IMG/VR virus record: IMGVR_UViG_3300036766_000655
Location: 1-41,633 of that record
DNA from: a virus
DNA: 41,633 nt
Reading direction: 5' to 3' (one strand)
Under the pieces are notes generated by a model that searched no databases, was not told the DNA's origin, and worked only from the letters and a program-made list of their open reading frames with translations. Position numbers and translations under genes: made by a program. Each line of letters starts with the position of its first letter. Position 1 is the first letter of the stretch. Below are positions 31,086 through 39,247 of the stretch, one piece after another.

Positions 31086-31743
31086 TTTCTAGTGGTCCTA
31101 TAATTCTTTCTAAATCTTCTATGGTCCCTTCCCTTGCTTGCGGTCCCGGTCCCGCTTGCGGTTCTTCCCCTAGCTTGCCTAGTGTCCATAACGGGTTGAA
31201 AAGTTGCGGTCCTTTAAAACCGTAACCAGCTAATCTACTAATCTTTACCATATATTCACAAAATAAATTATCAGTCTTAAAAGCATAATAACATATATCG
31301 CATTGAATCAGTAAACAATGTCTAGCAGGACTATATTTAAAAATAGGGTATGCAAGGCAATAGGTTTGTAATTTTTGCGCTTTCTCCATAAATTCATAAA
31401 AATAATTTTCTTCTGGTTTTTTTAACTGTAAAAATACCATAAGCGGAAGTTTTAATAATTTAATTTCTCCATTTTCGTCTATTTCTCTTTGATGTTTTTC
31501 TTTTGGAAAATTATGTTCTTTTGTATAAACATGCGGCGGTATTTTATTTTTGCTATCTGCTATTGTTTTTTCTTCCGCTTTGCCTTTAATTTCTTTTTTT
31601 ATATTGCTTAAATCTTCACCATTATCTTCTAAATATCTTTCTATATTTTCCCTTTGTTTTTGTGCTTTCTTTGTTTGCTTCACTTCTAAATCGGAAAGTA
31701 TTAATTTTAGCTGATTCTTTACCTTGTCTGATTCCTCATTCAT
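31072..31743 (-). CDS. Hypothetical replication-module protein (223 aa)
   Basis: The N-terminal about 90 residues are charged and helical (VKQTKKAQKQRENIERYL.., KKEIKGKAEEK). The middle (LLKLPLMVFLQLKKPEENYF, YEFMEKAQKLQTYCLAYPIF) and CLLIQCDICYYAFKTDNLF look globular, with three Cys (C-x5-C-x2-C) perhaps metal-binding. The C-terminus has a Pro/Gly-rich linker with GPGPQAREG, encoded by a GGTCCCGGTCCC repeat like that at 4327. Family unknown. Position between primase-side genes and nuclease suggests a DNA-transaction role. Confidence 0.75.
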   Translation of the reverse strand: MNEESDKVKNQLKLILSDLEVKQTKKAQKQRENIERYLEDNGEDLSNIKKEIKGKAEEKTIADSKNKIPPHVYTKEHNFPKEKHQREIDENGEIKLLKLPLMVFLQLKKPEENYFYEFMEKAQKLQTYCLAYPIFKYSPARHCLLIQCDICYYAFKTDNLFCEYMVKISRLAGYGFKGPQLFNPLWTLGKLGEEPQAGPGPQAREGTIEDLERIIGPLENDGK

Positions 31744-31744
31744 T

Positions 31745-32038
31745 TTACCATACCAATTTTTTATCTAGGAAAGTGAATCTTTTTGTAACCTTATTTTCTC
31801 CAATATAAGGAACTACATTTTCTATAAAATTATGGGCAAGTCTAGCAAATTTATTTCCACTAATATCTGAATAAATAACTATAGGTAATCCATTTTCGCA
31901 TGAAGATTCATCTTCAAATATAATAATATCATCAATTCGATAAACCTTTTTTTTATAATGCTGATAGAATCCACCTATCTTTAATATTGTCCTTGCTTCT
32001 TCCATTGATAATGCAATTCTCCCTTTTTCGTGCGTCAT
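31745..32038 (-). CDS. DUF1653-like protein (97 aa)
   Basis: I start it at ATG 32038 (MTHEKGRIALSMEEARTIL) because AAAGGGGAAAAA lies directly upstream. The C-terminal part follows the DUF1653 pattern: GGFYQHYKKKVYRIDDIIIF, LPIVIYSDISGN, ARLAHNFIENVVPY, then RF. This small beta fold is found in many bacteria and phages with unknown function. The start overlaps the stop of the preceding 40-residue gene (ATGA). A longer start (to 32098) would overlap that gene. Confidence 0.78.
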   Translation of the reverse strand: MTHEKGRIALSMEEARTILKIGGFYQHYKKKVYRIDDIIIFEDESSCENGLPIVIYSDISGNKFARLAHNFIENVVPYIGENKVTKRFTFLDKKLVW

Positions 32039-32157
32039 TTTTTCCCCTTTACTTTTATGTTTCCAATAATAGAAAGTATTTTTAAAAGTGAATAGCAAGC
32101 TAGAATGAATGAGCTATATAATAATATATTATATTCTATTTCTTTTAAAGTTTCCAT
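32035..32157 (-). CDS. Tiny membrane peptide (40 aa) between primase and DUF1653 gene
   Basis: A 40-residue frame, METLKEIEYNILLYSSFILA followed by CYSLLKILSIIGNIKVK, with one transmembrane helix (residues about 10-33). The ATG at 32157 comes one base after the primase stop, and its TGA overlaps the ATG of the next gene by ATGA. It thus fills the gap exactly, which is strong evidence that this is a translated gene although very small. No family. Possible membrane targeting or toxin-like small protein; unknown. Confidence 0.7.
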   Translation of the reverse strand: METLKEIEYNILLYSSFILACYSLLKILSIIGNIKVKGKK

Positions 32158-32158
32158 T

Positions 32159-35047
32159 TTATTTTAATTCATTCTGTAATTTTCTTAACATATTTCTAAA
32201 AGGTTCAGTAACTACCCAATAAGAATGTTCCTTTTTAATACATCTATTGATTAACAAAAATTGTCTAGTTTCCCTTACTACTTCCCTATCTCCCGTTTGC
32301 AAGCTATCCATAATATCATCAAATTTAATTTTGTAAGCTCCTAACATTTTATTAATAAAATATTTAGCATCATACTTGCTATCAAGTGAAGGTTGACTTT
32401 CAAATCCAAATTTAACCTTATCCATTATTTGCTTTTCATTATCTACTGTTGTTTCAATCATCTTATTTTTACTATATGAAGAATAAGCCAAAGCAGGATT
32501 AGAATAAATTTCAATTAAATATTCTACAATAAAATCTATATGATGTTTTTCAACAATAACATCATTCCCGTTAGTAGTAGAAAAAGTAGCAATAGCAATA
32601 GCGGTAGCAAGCCTAGCAAATTTAATGCGCTGTTCATTTGGATGAACTATAGGAATATCAGAACTAAACATTTTTCCAAACGCTGTAGCATAATTTAAAA
32701 TTGATTCTGTAGCTTCTTTAGTAAATTTTATATCTTCATCTTTTCTACTCCATCCCCATAAAAGAAGTTTATTGCAAAGATAAGAAGTAAATTTATGCTC
32801 TATATTAATTTCTATATGTTTATTTATTACGTCTAATGAAACATCATTTTGGGAAATAGCAATAACAAAATCAAATCGTGCTATATCTTCCGGTTTTCCT
32901 ACTAGCGTTTTTACTGCTTCTATTCCTGTTGTATATTCTGATAAGTTTCTAAATCCCCTTGGGTTTGCAATCCAAATAAGGCGAGTTCTTGCTAATGTTT
33001 TTCTAGTTCCCCCTGCTATGGTCCTTTCTGCAATACATGAAGAACGGATACCGGAAAGATTAGATATTGTTTCCGTATCTATTCCATCTGCTTCATCTAA
33101 TACAACTAATCGCCTATCATTTCTAGGAATAACTCCCCATGTTAAAATTTTTCTGCTACCTATATCAAAAGTTCCACCGATTAATCCCGGTATTGTAGCA
33201 CGTTCACAATTAATAATTTCTCCTAGCATATAATGATTAATCATTCTTTTAGCTGTTACTGATTTTCCTGTTCTAGTATCCCCAATTATCAAACATTCCG
33301 CATGGGATTTTTCTATATTTACATTTTGAAATTTAAACTTTAAAGCAGAATGGAATACCAAGTCAATAGCAATAAATAAATCCATACGATTGTAAATCTG
33401 AATTATATTGTTACTTAAATCTTTATACTTTTCTTCATAAAAATCCCGTATCCCTTTAACTGTTTTTTCTTTTGGCTGAAAGAATTTTAATTCATCATAA
33501 ATTTTTTCATCAATTTTAAAACTTTCAATATCTGTTTCAGAACCAGAAACTTTATTAACCATAATTACGCTATGCTGGTCCCTTGGGTCTGGAGTAGTTA
33601 TTCCGATAAATTCATAAGTATTATTTAAATTTAAACCTTGTCCTAGAAAAAATATCTTTCTATATGTATCTTCAAAATTATCTGCTTTAAAATCAATAGC
33701 AGGACACAAATAACATTCCTCAATATTTTGTGCAAGCATAATAGTTACGGAAAAATTAGAACAGTTCACTACACCTATTTTTTTCTTGATAATTCCTAGC
33801 TTTTGGGTTTGGCTAGATGAAACATATTCAAGAATATCAGGATCATTTTCTTTATATTCTATAACATATTTACCTTTCATAGCAAGCAATTTACAGAATG
33901 AGCAAGTTTTATCTTTTCCCATATCACATTCAACAATAATTTTTTTAGGAACTAAATAAGGGTTTAAATCTTTTCCCGCACAAATAGCTTTAAATCTAAC
34001 AGTTTGTGAATAAAATTTATCTAATGAAGATTCATAAAGGCTAACATCATTTATCGTATCGTTAACTTTTATAGTTGAAACTGTTTCAGTATTTACTTTA
34101 AATGATTCAGTTTGTTTTACAAGTTCTATAAATTCTAAAATAGTATGGTTATATTTAATTATGTAATCTGTAAAATCTTCCCCTTTATCTTCTACAGGAA
34201 GTTTAATAACCTTAACAGACTTGGCAATCCCAAATAAGTTAGTTGCTATTAAATTTGAACCATCAAATCCCGCTTTATCATTATCATAAGTTATAATAAC
34301 ATTTTTATCTTTAAAATAATTATTCCATTTATTATGCCAAAGATTTTCTCCACCTGTTTTTGTTATTGCTCCATCTATACCCAATGAATGAGCAAGCATA
34401 CAATCAAATTCCCCTGCAAAAATAAAAACAATATTTTCTTTTAATGCTTGAAAAGGCCAAAGCCTTACTTGATTATGTCCCTTTACTCCTAAAACTTTTA
34501 ATCCATTATCCCTATCCCGTTTATGTCTGCTATGTTGTCTAACATTTAGTAAGTTTCCATTTTCATCATATATGGGGAAAGTAGTTCTTTTAGTTTTTAC
34601 TGAATACCCAATTTTAAATTTATCAATGATTGTTTCTGATACACCCCTAGTATGTCTTACATACGTTAATGAATCATCAATATTATCTTTTAAATCTTTG
34701 TTGCATCTTAAAACATCATCAATCTGGTTAGTTAAATAAGGATTTTCTTCTGTTCCATATGAACCAATATCAATATTAAATTCTTTAGCAATATCTACTA
34801 TAGCTTGCCTAAAATCACAACCTTTTAATTGCATATAATAATCGAATATACTTCCACCTTTATTGCAAGTATGACAAAACCATAATCCTTTAGCTAAATT
34901 AATAGAAAGGCTTGGCTTGTTATCTTCATGGAAAACGCAAGCTATATTATATTCATCTAATCCGTTATGATGAATAAAATTTGGATTATACCTAGAAAAA
35001 AATATAGCAGGATTTATTTCTTTTAAGATTTTTTCTTTAATGTCCAT
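32159..35047 (-). CDS. DnaG-type primase fused to MCM-like AAA+ helicase (962 aa)
   Basis: N-terminal CHC2 zinc finger with Cys37, His40, Cys58 and Cys61 (CVFHEDNKPSLS, WFCHTCNKGGSIFDYY). TOPRIM-type catalytic region follows (FAGEFDCMLA with Glu213; TYDNDKAG with Asp255 and Asp257). A middle region has more Cys pairs (374, 382/385, 445/448) that may bind a second zinc. The C-terminal AAA+ domain has Walker A GDTRTGKS (589-596), Walker B LVVLDEADG (647-655) and sensor IANPRG (about 694), typical of MCM-like helicases. One chain thus unwinds and primes. Phage-type bifunctional primase-helicases usually use a RecA-fold (DnaB-like) helicase, so this is unusual. It is the central replication protein of the genome. 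Confidence 0.85.
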   Translation of the reverse strand: MDIKEKILKEINPAIFFSRYNPNFIHHNGLDEYNIACVFHEDNKPSLSINLAKGLWFCHTCNKGGSIFDYYMQLKGCDFRQAIVDIAKEFNIDIGSYGTEENPYLTNQIDDVLRCNKDLKDNIDDSLTYVRHTRGVSETIIDKFKIGYSVKTKRTTFPIYDENGNLLNVRQHSRHKRDRDNGLKVLGVKGHNQVRLWPFQALKENIVFIFAGEFDCMLAHSLGIDGAITKTGGENLWHNKWNNYFKDKNVIITYDNDKAGFDGSNLIATNLFGIAKSVKVIKLPVEDKGEDFTDYIIKYNHTILEFIELVKQTESFKVNTETVSTIKVNDTINDVSLYESSLDKFYSQTVRFKAICAGKDLNPYLVPKKIIVECDMGKDKTCSFCKLLAMKGKYVIEYKENDPDILEYVSSSQTQKLGIIKKKIGVVNCSNFSVTIMLAQNIEECYLCPAIDFKADNFEDTYRKIFFLGQGLNLNNTYEFIGITTPDPRDQHSVIMVNKVSGSETDIESFKIDEKIYDELKFFQPKEKTVKGIRDFYEEKYKDLSNNIIQIYNRMDLFIAIDLVFHSALKFKFQNVNIEKSHAECLIIGDTRTGKSVTAKRMINHYMLGEIINCERATIPGLIGGTFDIGSRKILTWGVIPRNDRRLVVLDEADGIDTETISNLSGIRSSCIAERTIAGGTRKTLARTRLIWIANPRGFRNLSEYTTGIEAVKTLVGKPEDIARFDFVIAISQNDVSLDVINKHIEINIEHKFTSYLCNKLLLWGWSRKDEDIKFTKEATESILNYATAFGKMFSSDIPIVHPNEQRIKFARLATAIAIATFSTTNGNDVIVEKHHIDFIVEYLIEIYSNPALAYSSYSKNKMIETTVDNEKQIMDKVKFGFESQPSLDSKYDAKYFINKMLGAYKIKFDDIMDSLQTGDREVVRETRQFLLINRCIKKEHSYWVVTEPFRNMLRKLQNELK

Positions 35048-35119
35048 TGAAACAAAACTTTCCCTTTAAAAATAAAGATGATTCAATTCTAAACGGAATA
35101 GGGACAAGAAAGAAAAATA

Positions 35120-35914
35120 TTAAAAAGGAATATCCCCAGTAGCACCATCATTATCAGGAGTAATATTTTTTTCACCTTCATTAGATGAACTATCAATAAT
35201 TAACTTTTGTGCTTTAACCATAGCTTTGATAAACGCAAGCCAATACTTAGAACGCTCAAGGTCTGAATCATCAATATTTTCACCTTCATTAACTTGCAAA
35301 GTATAAAATCTTCCCTTATCATTTCTTGTTTCAATAGTTTCAATTTCCCTTGTAATTGTATAAAGTTCCTGACGTTTGCGGAAAACTAAATTAATTAGAT
35401 TCTTTGCGGTTTGAGCATTGGTCCTTTGAAAAGGAACAATAAAAGGAAAGTCTTTTTCATCCCCTACTTCTAGCTTGGGCGGGATGCAAGCGAAATTAAA
35501 AGTTCTATTGCATTTTCCATATTTACTTTTTCCCTTTTCAATCTTATCCGCTGGCTTAATATTTTCAGGACAAGAAACACAATTAGGATTGATAGGTGAA
35601 GAATGGCTAGGAATTTTTCCATCTTGCGAATAACATTTTAATTGGTCTCCTACTTCATCGCCATATAAAATTCTAGTAGTAAAAGAATAAATAAAGATAA
35701 CAGGAATTTTTACAAATTCTTCAAACGTGATAGAATCATATAAACTTCCCGGTTTAATTTCCTTATCCCTTGCCTTATTGCTTTGGTCCTGACAAATAAA
35801 AATAGTTGAAAGCCTTAAATCCTCAATTCCAAAATCTGAAATAGATTCTGGTAATTTAAAACTGCGCTTAGTTTGAATTGCGTTTGGTTCTTTCTTTTCA
35901 ATTTCGTTAGTCAT
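35120..35914 (-). CDS. Single-stranded DNA-binding-like protein (264 aa)
   Basis: I start it at ATG 35914 (MTNEIEKKEPNAIQTK) because AAAGGAGTAAGAAAA lies upstream. Four cysteines in the middle (PNCVSCPENIK, YGKCNRTFNFACIPP) suggest a zinc site. The C-terminus is acidic and ends GATGDIPF, matching the SSB tail DDDIPF that binds partner enzymes. The rest is beta-rich and includes basic patches. I infer an ssDNA-binding protein coordinating the primase-helicase and SNF2 helicase. It precedes the primase gene by 73 bases. Not an ordinary OB-fold SSB by sequence, so the family stays open. Confidence 0.72.
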   Translation of the reverse strand: MTNEIEKKEPNAIQTKRSFKLPESISDFGIEDLRLSTIFICQDQSNKARDKEIKPGSLYDSITFEEFVKIPVIFIYSFTTRILYGDEVGDQLKCYSQDGKIPSHSSPINPNCVSCPENIKPADKIEKGKSKYGKCNRTFNFACIPPKLEVGDEKDFPFIVPFQRTNAQTAKNLINLVFRKRQELYTITREIETIETRNDKGRFYTLQVNEGENIDDSDLERSKYWLAFIKAMVKAQKLIIDSSSNEGEKNITPDNDGATGDIPF

Positions 35915-36314
35915 TTTTCTTACTCCTTTTTTTGTCTGCATCTTTAAACTTTAAAGTTTCTTTTGGAAAAAGTTTTATAAAGTCTGGAAATTCTTTACCA
36001 CTATCAATCAACTTATTAATATATCCCCTTAGCTTTGATGGTGATTCTGTAAAGACTTCTTTTATATCCTCGCCTAGAAAGTCTTTAAGTTTTTCATGGT
36101 CCCTAACTAAAACATTTGGGAAAATATCAACCTTTAAAGTTAATTTATTTCCATCAAAATCTAAAGAATCAATCCCATTTAATTGCATATAATAAATTAA
36201 TCTTTCCTCAAGAATTTCTTTTTCTTTTATTGCAATATCTAAAACTTTTTCCGCTAAATTTTCAGCCTGAACAGAATCCTTATATGATTCTAGTAGGTCC
36301 ATAATATCAAACAT
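35907..36314 (-). CDS. Hypothetical helical replication protein (135 aa)
   Basis: N-terminal helix rich in Glu/Leu (LLESYKDSVQAENLAEKVLD, KEKEILEERLIYYMQ) followed by a small beta part (NGIDSLDFDGNKLTLKVDIF, NVLVRDHEKLKDFLGED) and a helix with KLRGYINKLIDSG. This helix-strand layout with Gly-x-x-S/D-hydrophobic-Asp-Gly is familiar from small proteins near phage exonuclease or Gam-like genes, but I cannot name it. Its end overlaps the SSB-like start. AAGGT about 10 bases upstream is a weak ribosome site. Confidence 0.75.
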   Translation of the reverse strand: MFDIMDLLESYKDSVQAENLAEKVLDIAIKEKEILEERLIYYMQLNGIDSLDFDGNKLTLKVDIFPNVLVRDHEKLKDFLGEDIKEVFTESPSKLRGYINKLIDSGKEFPDFIKLFPKETLKFKDADKKRSKKND

Positions 36315-36317
36315 GGT

Positions 36318-36431
36318 CTAATTACCTTCATGTAAAATATTACAAACTGGCTTTTTTCTTGTGCAAATTTTTTTCTTAGTGTTAGCAAAAGAACATTGTC
36401 TATCACATTTAATTCTATTTCCATTTTTCAT
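36318..36431 (-). CDS. Small Cys-rich protein (37 aa)
   Basis: MKNGNRIKCDRQCSFANTKK then KICTRKKPVCNILHEGN: four cysteines spaced C-x3-C-x9-C-x6-C in a basic chain, as in a zinc knuckle. The ATG at 36431 follows GGGGGATAAA, and the stop TAG at 36320-36318 is just before the next ATG (36314). Its position, ribosome site and cysteine pattern support a real gene. Possibly a DNA- or RNA-binding cofactor. Confidence 0.65.
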   Translation of the reverse strand: MKNGNRIKCDRQCSFANTKKKICTRKKPVCNILHEGN

Positions 36432-36440
36432 TTTATCCCC

Positions 36441-36722
36441 CTAGACTTCATCATTAATTTCTTTAGTATCAAGTAAAGACTGAATCAATTTAATTTCAGC
36501 ATCTAAGAAATTAATATAACTTTTCATTTTCTTTTTTTCATCTTTATTTTCTTCAATACTCTTTTTAGTAATTAAAATATCCCGTCTAATAGTAAGTTTC
36601 TTTGCTAGTTTACTTTTAAAGTTAGGAAAAGAAAGCAGACGGGAATAATCAGGAAGATAATAATTGCTTCCCCTGTTTCCCTTATCATCATTAAAACTAT
36701 CATTCCCATTTTCATTATTCAT
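36441..36722 (-). CDS. Hypothetical protein (93 aa)
   Basis: A disordered N-terminus (MNNENGNDSFNDDKGNRGSN) precedes a basic helical region (LAKKLTIRRDILITKKSIEE) and a coiled coil (KKKMKSYINFLDAEIKLIQSL). AAAGGGGAAAATCT upstream gives a good ribosome site at ATG 36722. Transcribed with the SNF2 helicase gene, whose stop is 17 bases upstream. Could be an accessory factor; no family. Confidence 0.78.
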   Translation of the reverse strand: MNNENGNDSFNDDKGNRGSNYYLPDYSRLLSFPNFKSKLAKKLTIRRDILITKKSIEENKDEKKKMKSYINFLDAEIKLIQSLLDTKEINDEV

Positions 36723-36739
36723 AGATTTTCCCCTTTACC

Positions 36740-38743
36740 TTATTTCTTATAAGGATTTGATGAAATGTTATAGCCATTAATTGAAAGCAATTTACGCAAA
36801 GAATCTTTAGTTATTATGTCTGCTACATTTTTTTTCTCCTTTAAAACTACTCCTAGAATATGATAATCTATAGTTGCTTCCCCATTTGGACCAATAGCAA
36901 TGTAATCAATATACGTTACTTTATTATGTATCTCACTTCCTTTTCTATGCGTTCTATCTTCCGATTGTAAACGATTTAATAGAGTATAATCATTAGAGAA
37001 ATATATAACGCTATTAGCGGTATATAAATCAATTCCTAATCCCCCGCTACCTTGCTGGCCTACAAAAACTTTTATCTTCTTTTCAAGAAAATCTTTAACT
37101 GCTTTAGTCCTATTAGCATCATTAACTTCCCCATAACACAAACCGTAACTTATCTTTTTTAGTTTTAGTAGTTCTTCTATAGATTTAATATCCTGAATAA
37201 ATCTTGCCCATATAACAAGTTGATTACCGTTATATAGAATTGCATCTAAATCATCATCTAATTCTTTTAGCTTTGGATTTTCTCCAAACTTTACAACTTG
37301 CCCTAATTCATCTTTAGAAAAACCGGAAGTTATTTGTGATAATCTTAACAACTTAGTTACTATAACTTGTGCGTCTATTCTTTTCTTTACCTTTTCTTCA
37401 TTTTCAATCCAAGCAATAAGCATATCCCGCATAGAACAATAGGCGGACCATTGTTTATCTGTTAATTCTATTTCCCTTTGTTCATAAAGTTTAGGCGGTA
37501 AGTCTAAACATTCTTTCTTTAAAAACCTTGTCCCTATCGAATATATCTTATCTGAAATTTCTTGCATAGCTTCATTATTTTTTATTTCCCATTTCCATGA
37601 ATAGGGGGATTTAGAAAAATATGTTTGCAAAAAACTTTCAAAACTTCCACCGAAAGTATTACCATTATCTAAAAATAAAAACTGACTAAATATATCGCTT
37701 GCACCTTGCGTTATAGGAGTACCATTTAAAATTATTTTATATTTAACCGCTCTACCTAATTGATGAATTGCTTTGGACCGCTTTGCACTTGGATTTTTTA
37801 TCTTGCTTGATTCATCTAAAATTATCATAGTCTCATAATCGCAAATTGGTAATATATCTTCTTTCATACAATTAAATAATTCATATCCAATAATAAAAAC
37901 ATCTGCTTTTTGATGAAGTGATAAAATTCTTTCCCTTTCATTTCCTTCAATAGTTACAACTTTTAAATCAGAATAAATTTCAATTTGTCTTTTCCAAACT
38001 GAATTAGAAATAGACTTAGGACATATAACAAATGCTTTTGTTATTTCTCCCTTCTTAATTCTTTCCTTTATTGCTACAATCGTTGGATAGGTTTTTCCGG
38101 TCCCCATTTCTGATAGATTGCCAAAATAAGGCAACTTAGTTGAGTATTCAAGCATAATCTTTTGATGATTGAAAGGCAAGAAAGAACTATGCCAAGCCTT
38201 ACCCTTTGTAGGTATTAGGCTTGCATCTTTGGAGAAAACATTTATTAACTTCTTTGCTTCTGCAACTTCTGATTTTTCTTCTAGCTTGCGTTTAAATGCT
38301 TCTAAAAAAGAAGTTGTAAAATTGCAATTCTGGTAAATCGAGTAAACAAGTTTAAAGTTGTCTAGCGTATCCTTTATGGTAGGATAAAAAATCTTCCTAC
38401 CATCTAACATACATCTAAATTCATACCGCTTTGATCTAATCTGGCCTACTCTATCATCTGAATAATAATCAAACCGCTTTGGGATTAGTTCAAAGCCATT
38501 GTTTTTTAAACCTTGATACTGTTCCCTTAGCTGTTTCAATAATTCAGGATTGCGCTTTTCGATAAAATCAATATCTTTTTCGCTATAGAATTTAGACACT
38601 ATTAAGGGAGTAGAAACAGTAATAGGATTGTTTAAACTTGGCTTATAATCAATGGTAATATCCTGCTCAAAAGGTTTAATTTCGTTTGTTTCAGAATCAT
38701 AAATGATTCTAAATTTTTCGCTTGTAAATGATTCTAGTATCAT
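36740..38743 (-). CDS. SNF2-family DNA helicase/translocase (667 aa)
   Basis: Superfamily 2 helicase of the SNF2/RapA kind: motif I MGTGKT (residues 213-218), motif II DESS (310-313), motif III around LNGTPI, motif V GGLGIDLYTANSVIYF and motif VI NRLQSEDRTHRKGS. An N-terminal about 180-residue extension with SFLEAFKRKLEEKSEVAEAK is phage-specific. It probably remodels replication or recombination intermediates together with the VRR-NUC-like nuclease. Its promoter (38781-38753) lies so close that only two or three untranslated bases remain, and no Shine-Dalgarno site is possible, so the first gene of this operon seems leaderless. Confidence 0.9.
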   Translation of the reverse strand: MILESFTSEKFRIIYDSETNEIKPFEQDITIDYKPSLNNPITVSTPLIVSKFYSEKDIDFIEKRNPELLKQLREQYQGLKNNGFELIPKRFDYYSDDRVGQIRSKRYEFRCMLDGRKIFYPTIKDTLDNFKLVYSIYQNCNFTTSFLEAFKRKLEEKSEVAEAKKLINVFSKDASLIPTKGKAWHSSFLPFNHQKIMLEYSTKLPYFGNLSEMGTGKTYPTIVAIKERIKKGEITKAFVICPKSISNSVWKRQIEIYSDLKVVTIEGNERERILSLHQKADVFIIGYELFNCMKEDILPICDYETMIILDESSKIKNPSAKRSKAIHQLGRAVKYKIILNGTPITQGASDIFSQFLFLDNGNTFGGSFESFLQTYFSKSPYSWKWEIKNNEAMQEISDKIYSIGTRFLKKECLDLPPKLYEQREIELTDKQWSAYCSMRDMLIAWIENEEKVKKRIDAQVIVTKLLRLSQITSGFSKDELGQVVKFGENPKLKELDDDLDAILYNGNQLVIWARFIQDIKSIEELLKLKKISYGLCYGEVNDANRTKAVKDFLEKKIKVFVGQQGSGGLGIDLYTANSVIYFSNDYTLLNRLQSEDRTHRKGSEIHNKVTYIDYIAIGPNGEATIDYHILGVVLKEKKNVADIITKDSLRKLLSINGYNISSNPYKK

Positions 38744-38752
38744 AATGCAGAC

Positions 38753-38781
38753 ATTATATCACGAAATAATGATTGTGTCAA
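38753..38781 (-). promoter_or_regulatory. Promoter of the replication operon, leaderless start
   Basis: Minus strand: TTGACA (38781-38776), 17-base spacer, TATAAT (38758-38753), preceded by TGA. The A of ATG 38743 is only 10 bases from the end of the -10 box, so initiation would begin at or next to the start codon. Confidence 0.88.
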
Positions 38782-38930
38782 GTTTTATTTGCAGTTTAAA
38801 CTTTAAAGACAAAGTAAAAAAAACAAACTTTAAAGTTTAAGCAAATTTGATTTTTAAAGTTCAAGAAATTTAAGGACAAAAAAATAGGGGGAATTAAATT
38901 CCCCCTATTTTATTTAATCTTTTCTAAAGA
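38782..38930. other. Gap with AACTTTAAAGTT palindromes and terminator
   Basis: Contains CTTTAAAG sites at 38801-38808 and 38828-38835 (the second within AAACTTTAAAGTTT) and a related TTTTTAAAGTTC. On the minus strand the AAAATAGGGGGAATT / AATTCCCCCTATTTT hairpin (38881-38911) is the terminator of the gene at 39215-38931. Confidence 0.75.
38881..38911 (-). terminator. Rho-independent terminator
   Basis: Long perfect stem AAAATAGGGGGAATT with AATTCCCCCTATTTT and a T run on the minus strand (ATTTTTTGTCC). It closes the two-gene unit 39778-38931. Confidence 0.9.
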
Positions 38931-39215
38931 TTAATCTTCATCCTTATCCTTTCCGATATTAGTCATATCCCTAAAGCAAAGATTCAACTTCCGGCCATCT
39001 TCCAACTTGATAGTCTTAGAAATTCTCTCTCCCCCGTGCAAAGCAATAGCAGTAAACGTCTGCTCAATATCAAGGGAAGCAAAAAGCGGCTCAAAAAGAG
39101 TGTTAGTAAGTTCCTTCCCCTGCTCCTTAGCCGCTTTAACTTTCTGCTGTAGCTTCTTATAAAGCTCCAATTCCTCCGCCGAAATACCGCCATTAGTCTT
39201 AGTTTCATCTACCAT
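38931..39215 (-). CDS. Hypothetical protein (94 aa)
   Basis: Start at ATG 39215 (MVDETKTNGGISAEELELYK) chosen because AAAGGTGGACAAAAAA lies upstream. Coiled-coil-like middle (LYKKLQQKVKAAKEQGKEL), then a small beta part (QTFTAIALHGGERISKTIKL) ending with RKLNLCFRDM and an acidic tail (GKDKDED). Second gene of the 39837-promoter unit, which ends in a strong terminator. No family recognised; may be a small regulator. Confidence 0.78.
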   Translation of the reverse strand: MVDETKTNGGISAEELELYKKLQQKVKAAKEQGKELTNTLFEPLFASLDIEQTFTAIALHGGERISKTIKLEDGRKLNLCFRDMTNIGKDKDED

Positions 39216-39247
39216 TTTTTTGTCCACCTTTTTTGTCTGCAATCGTT

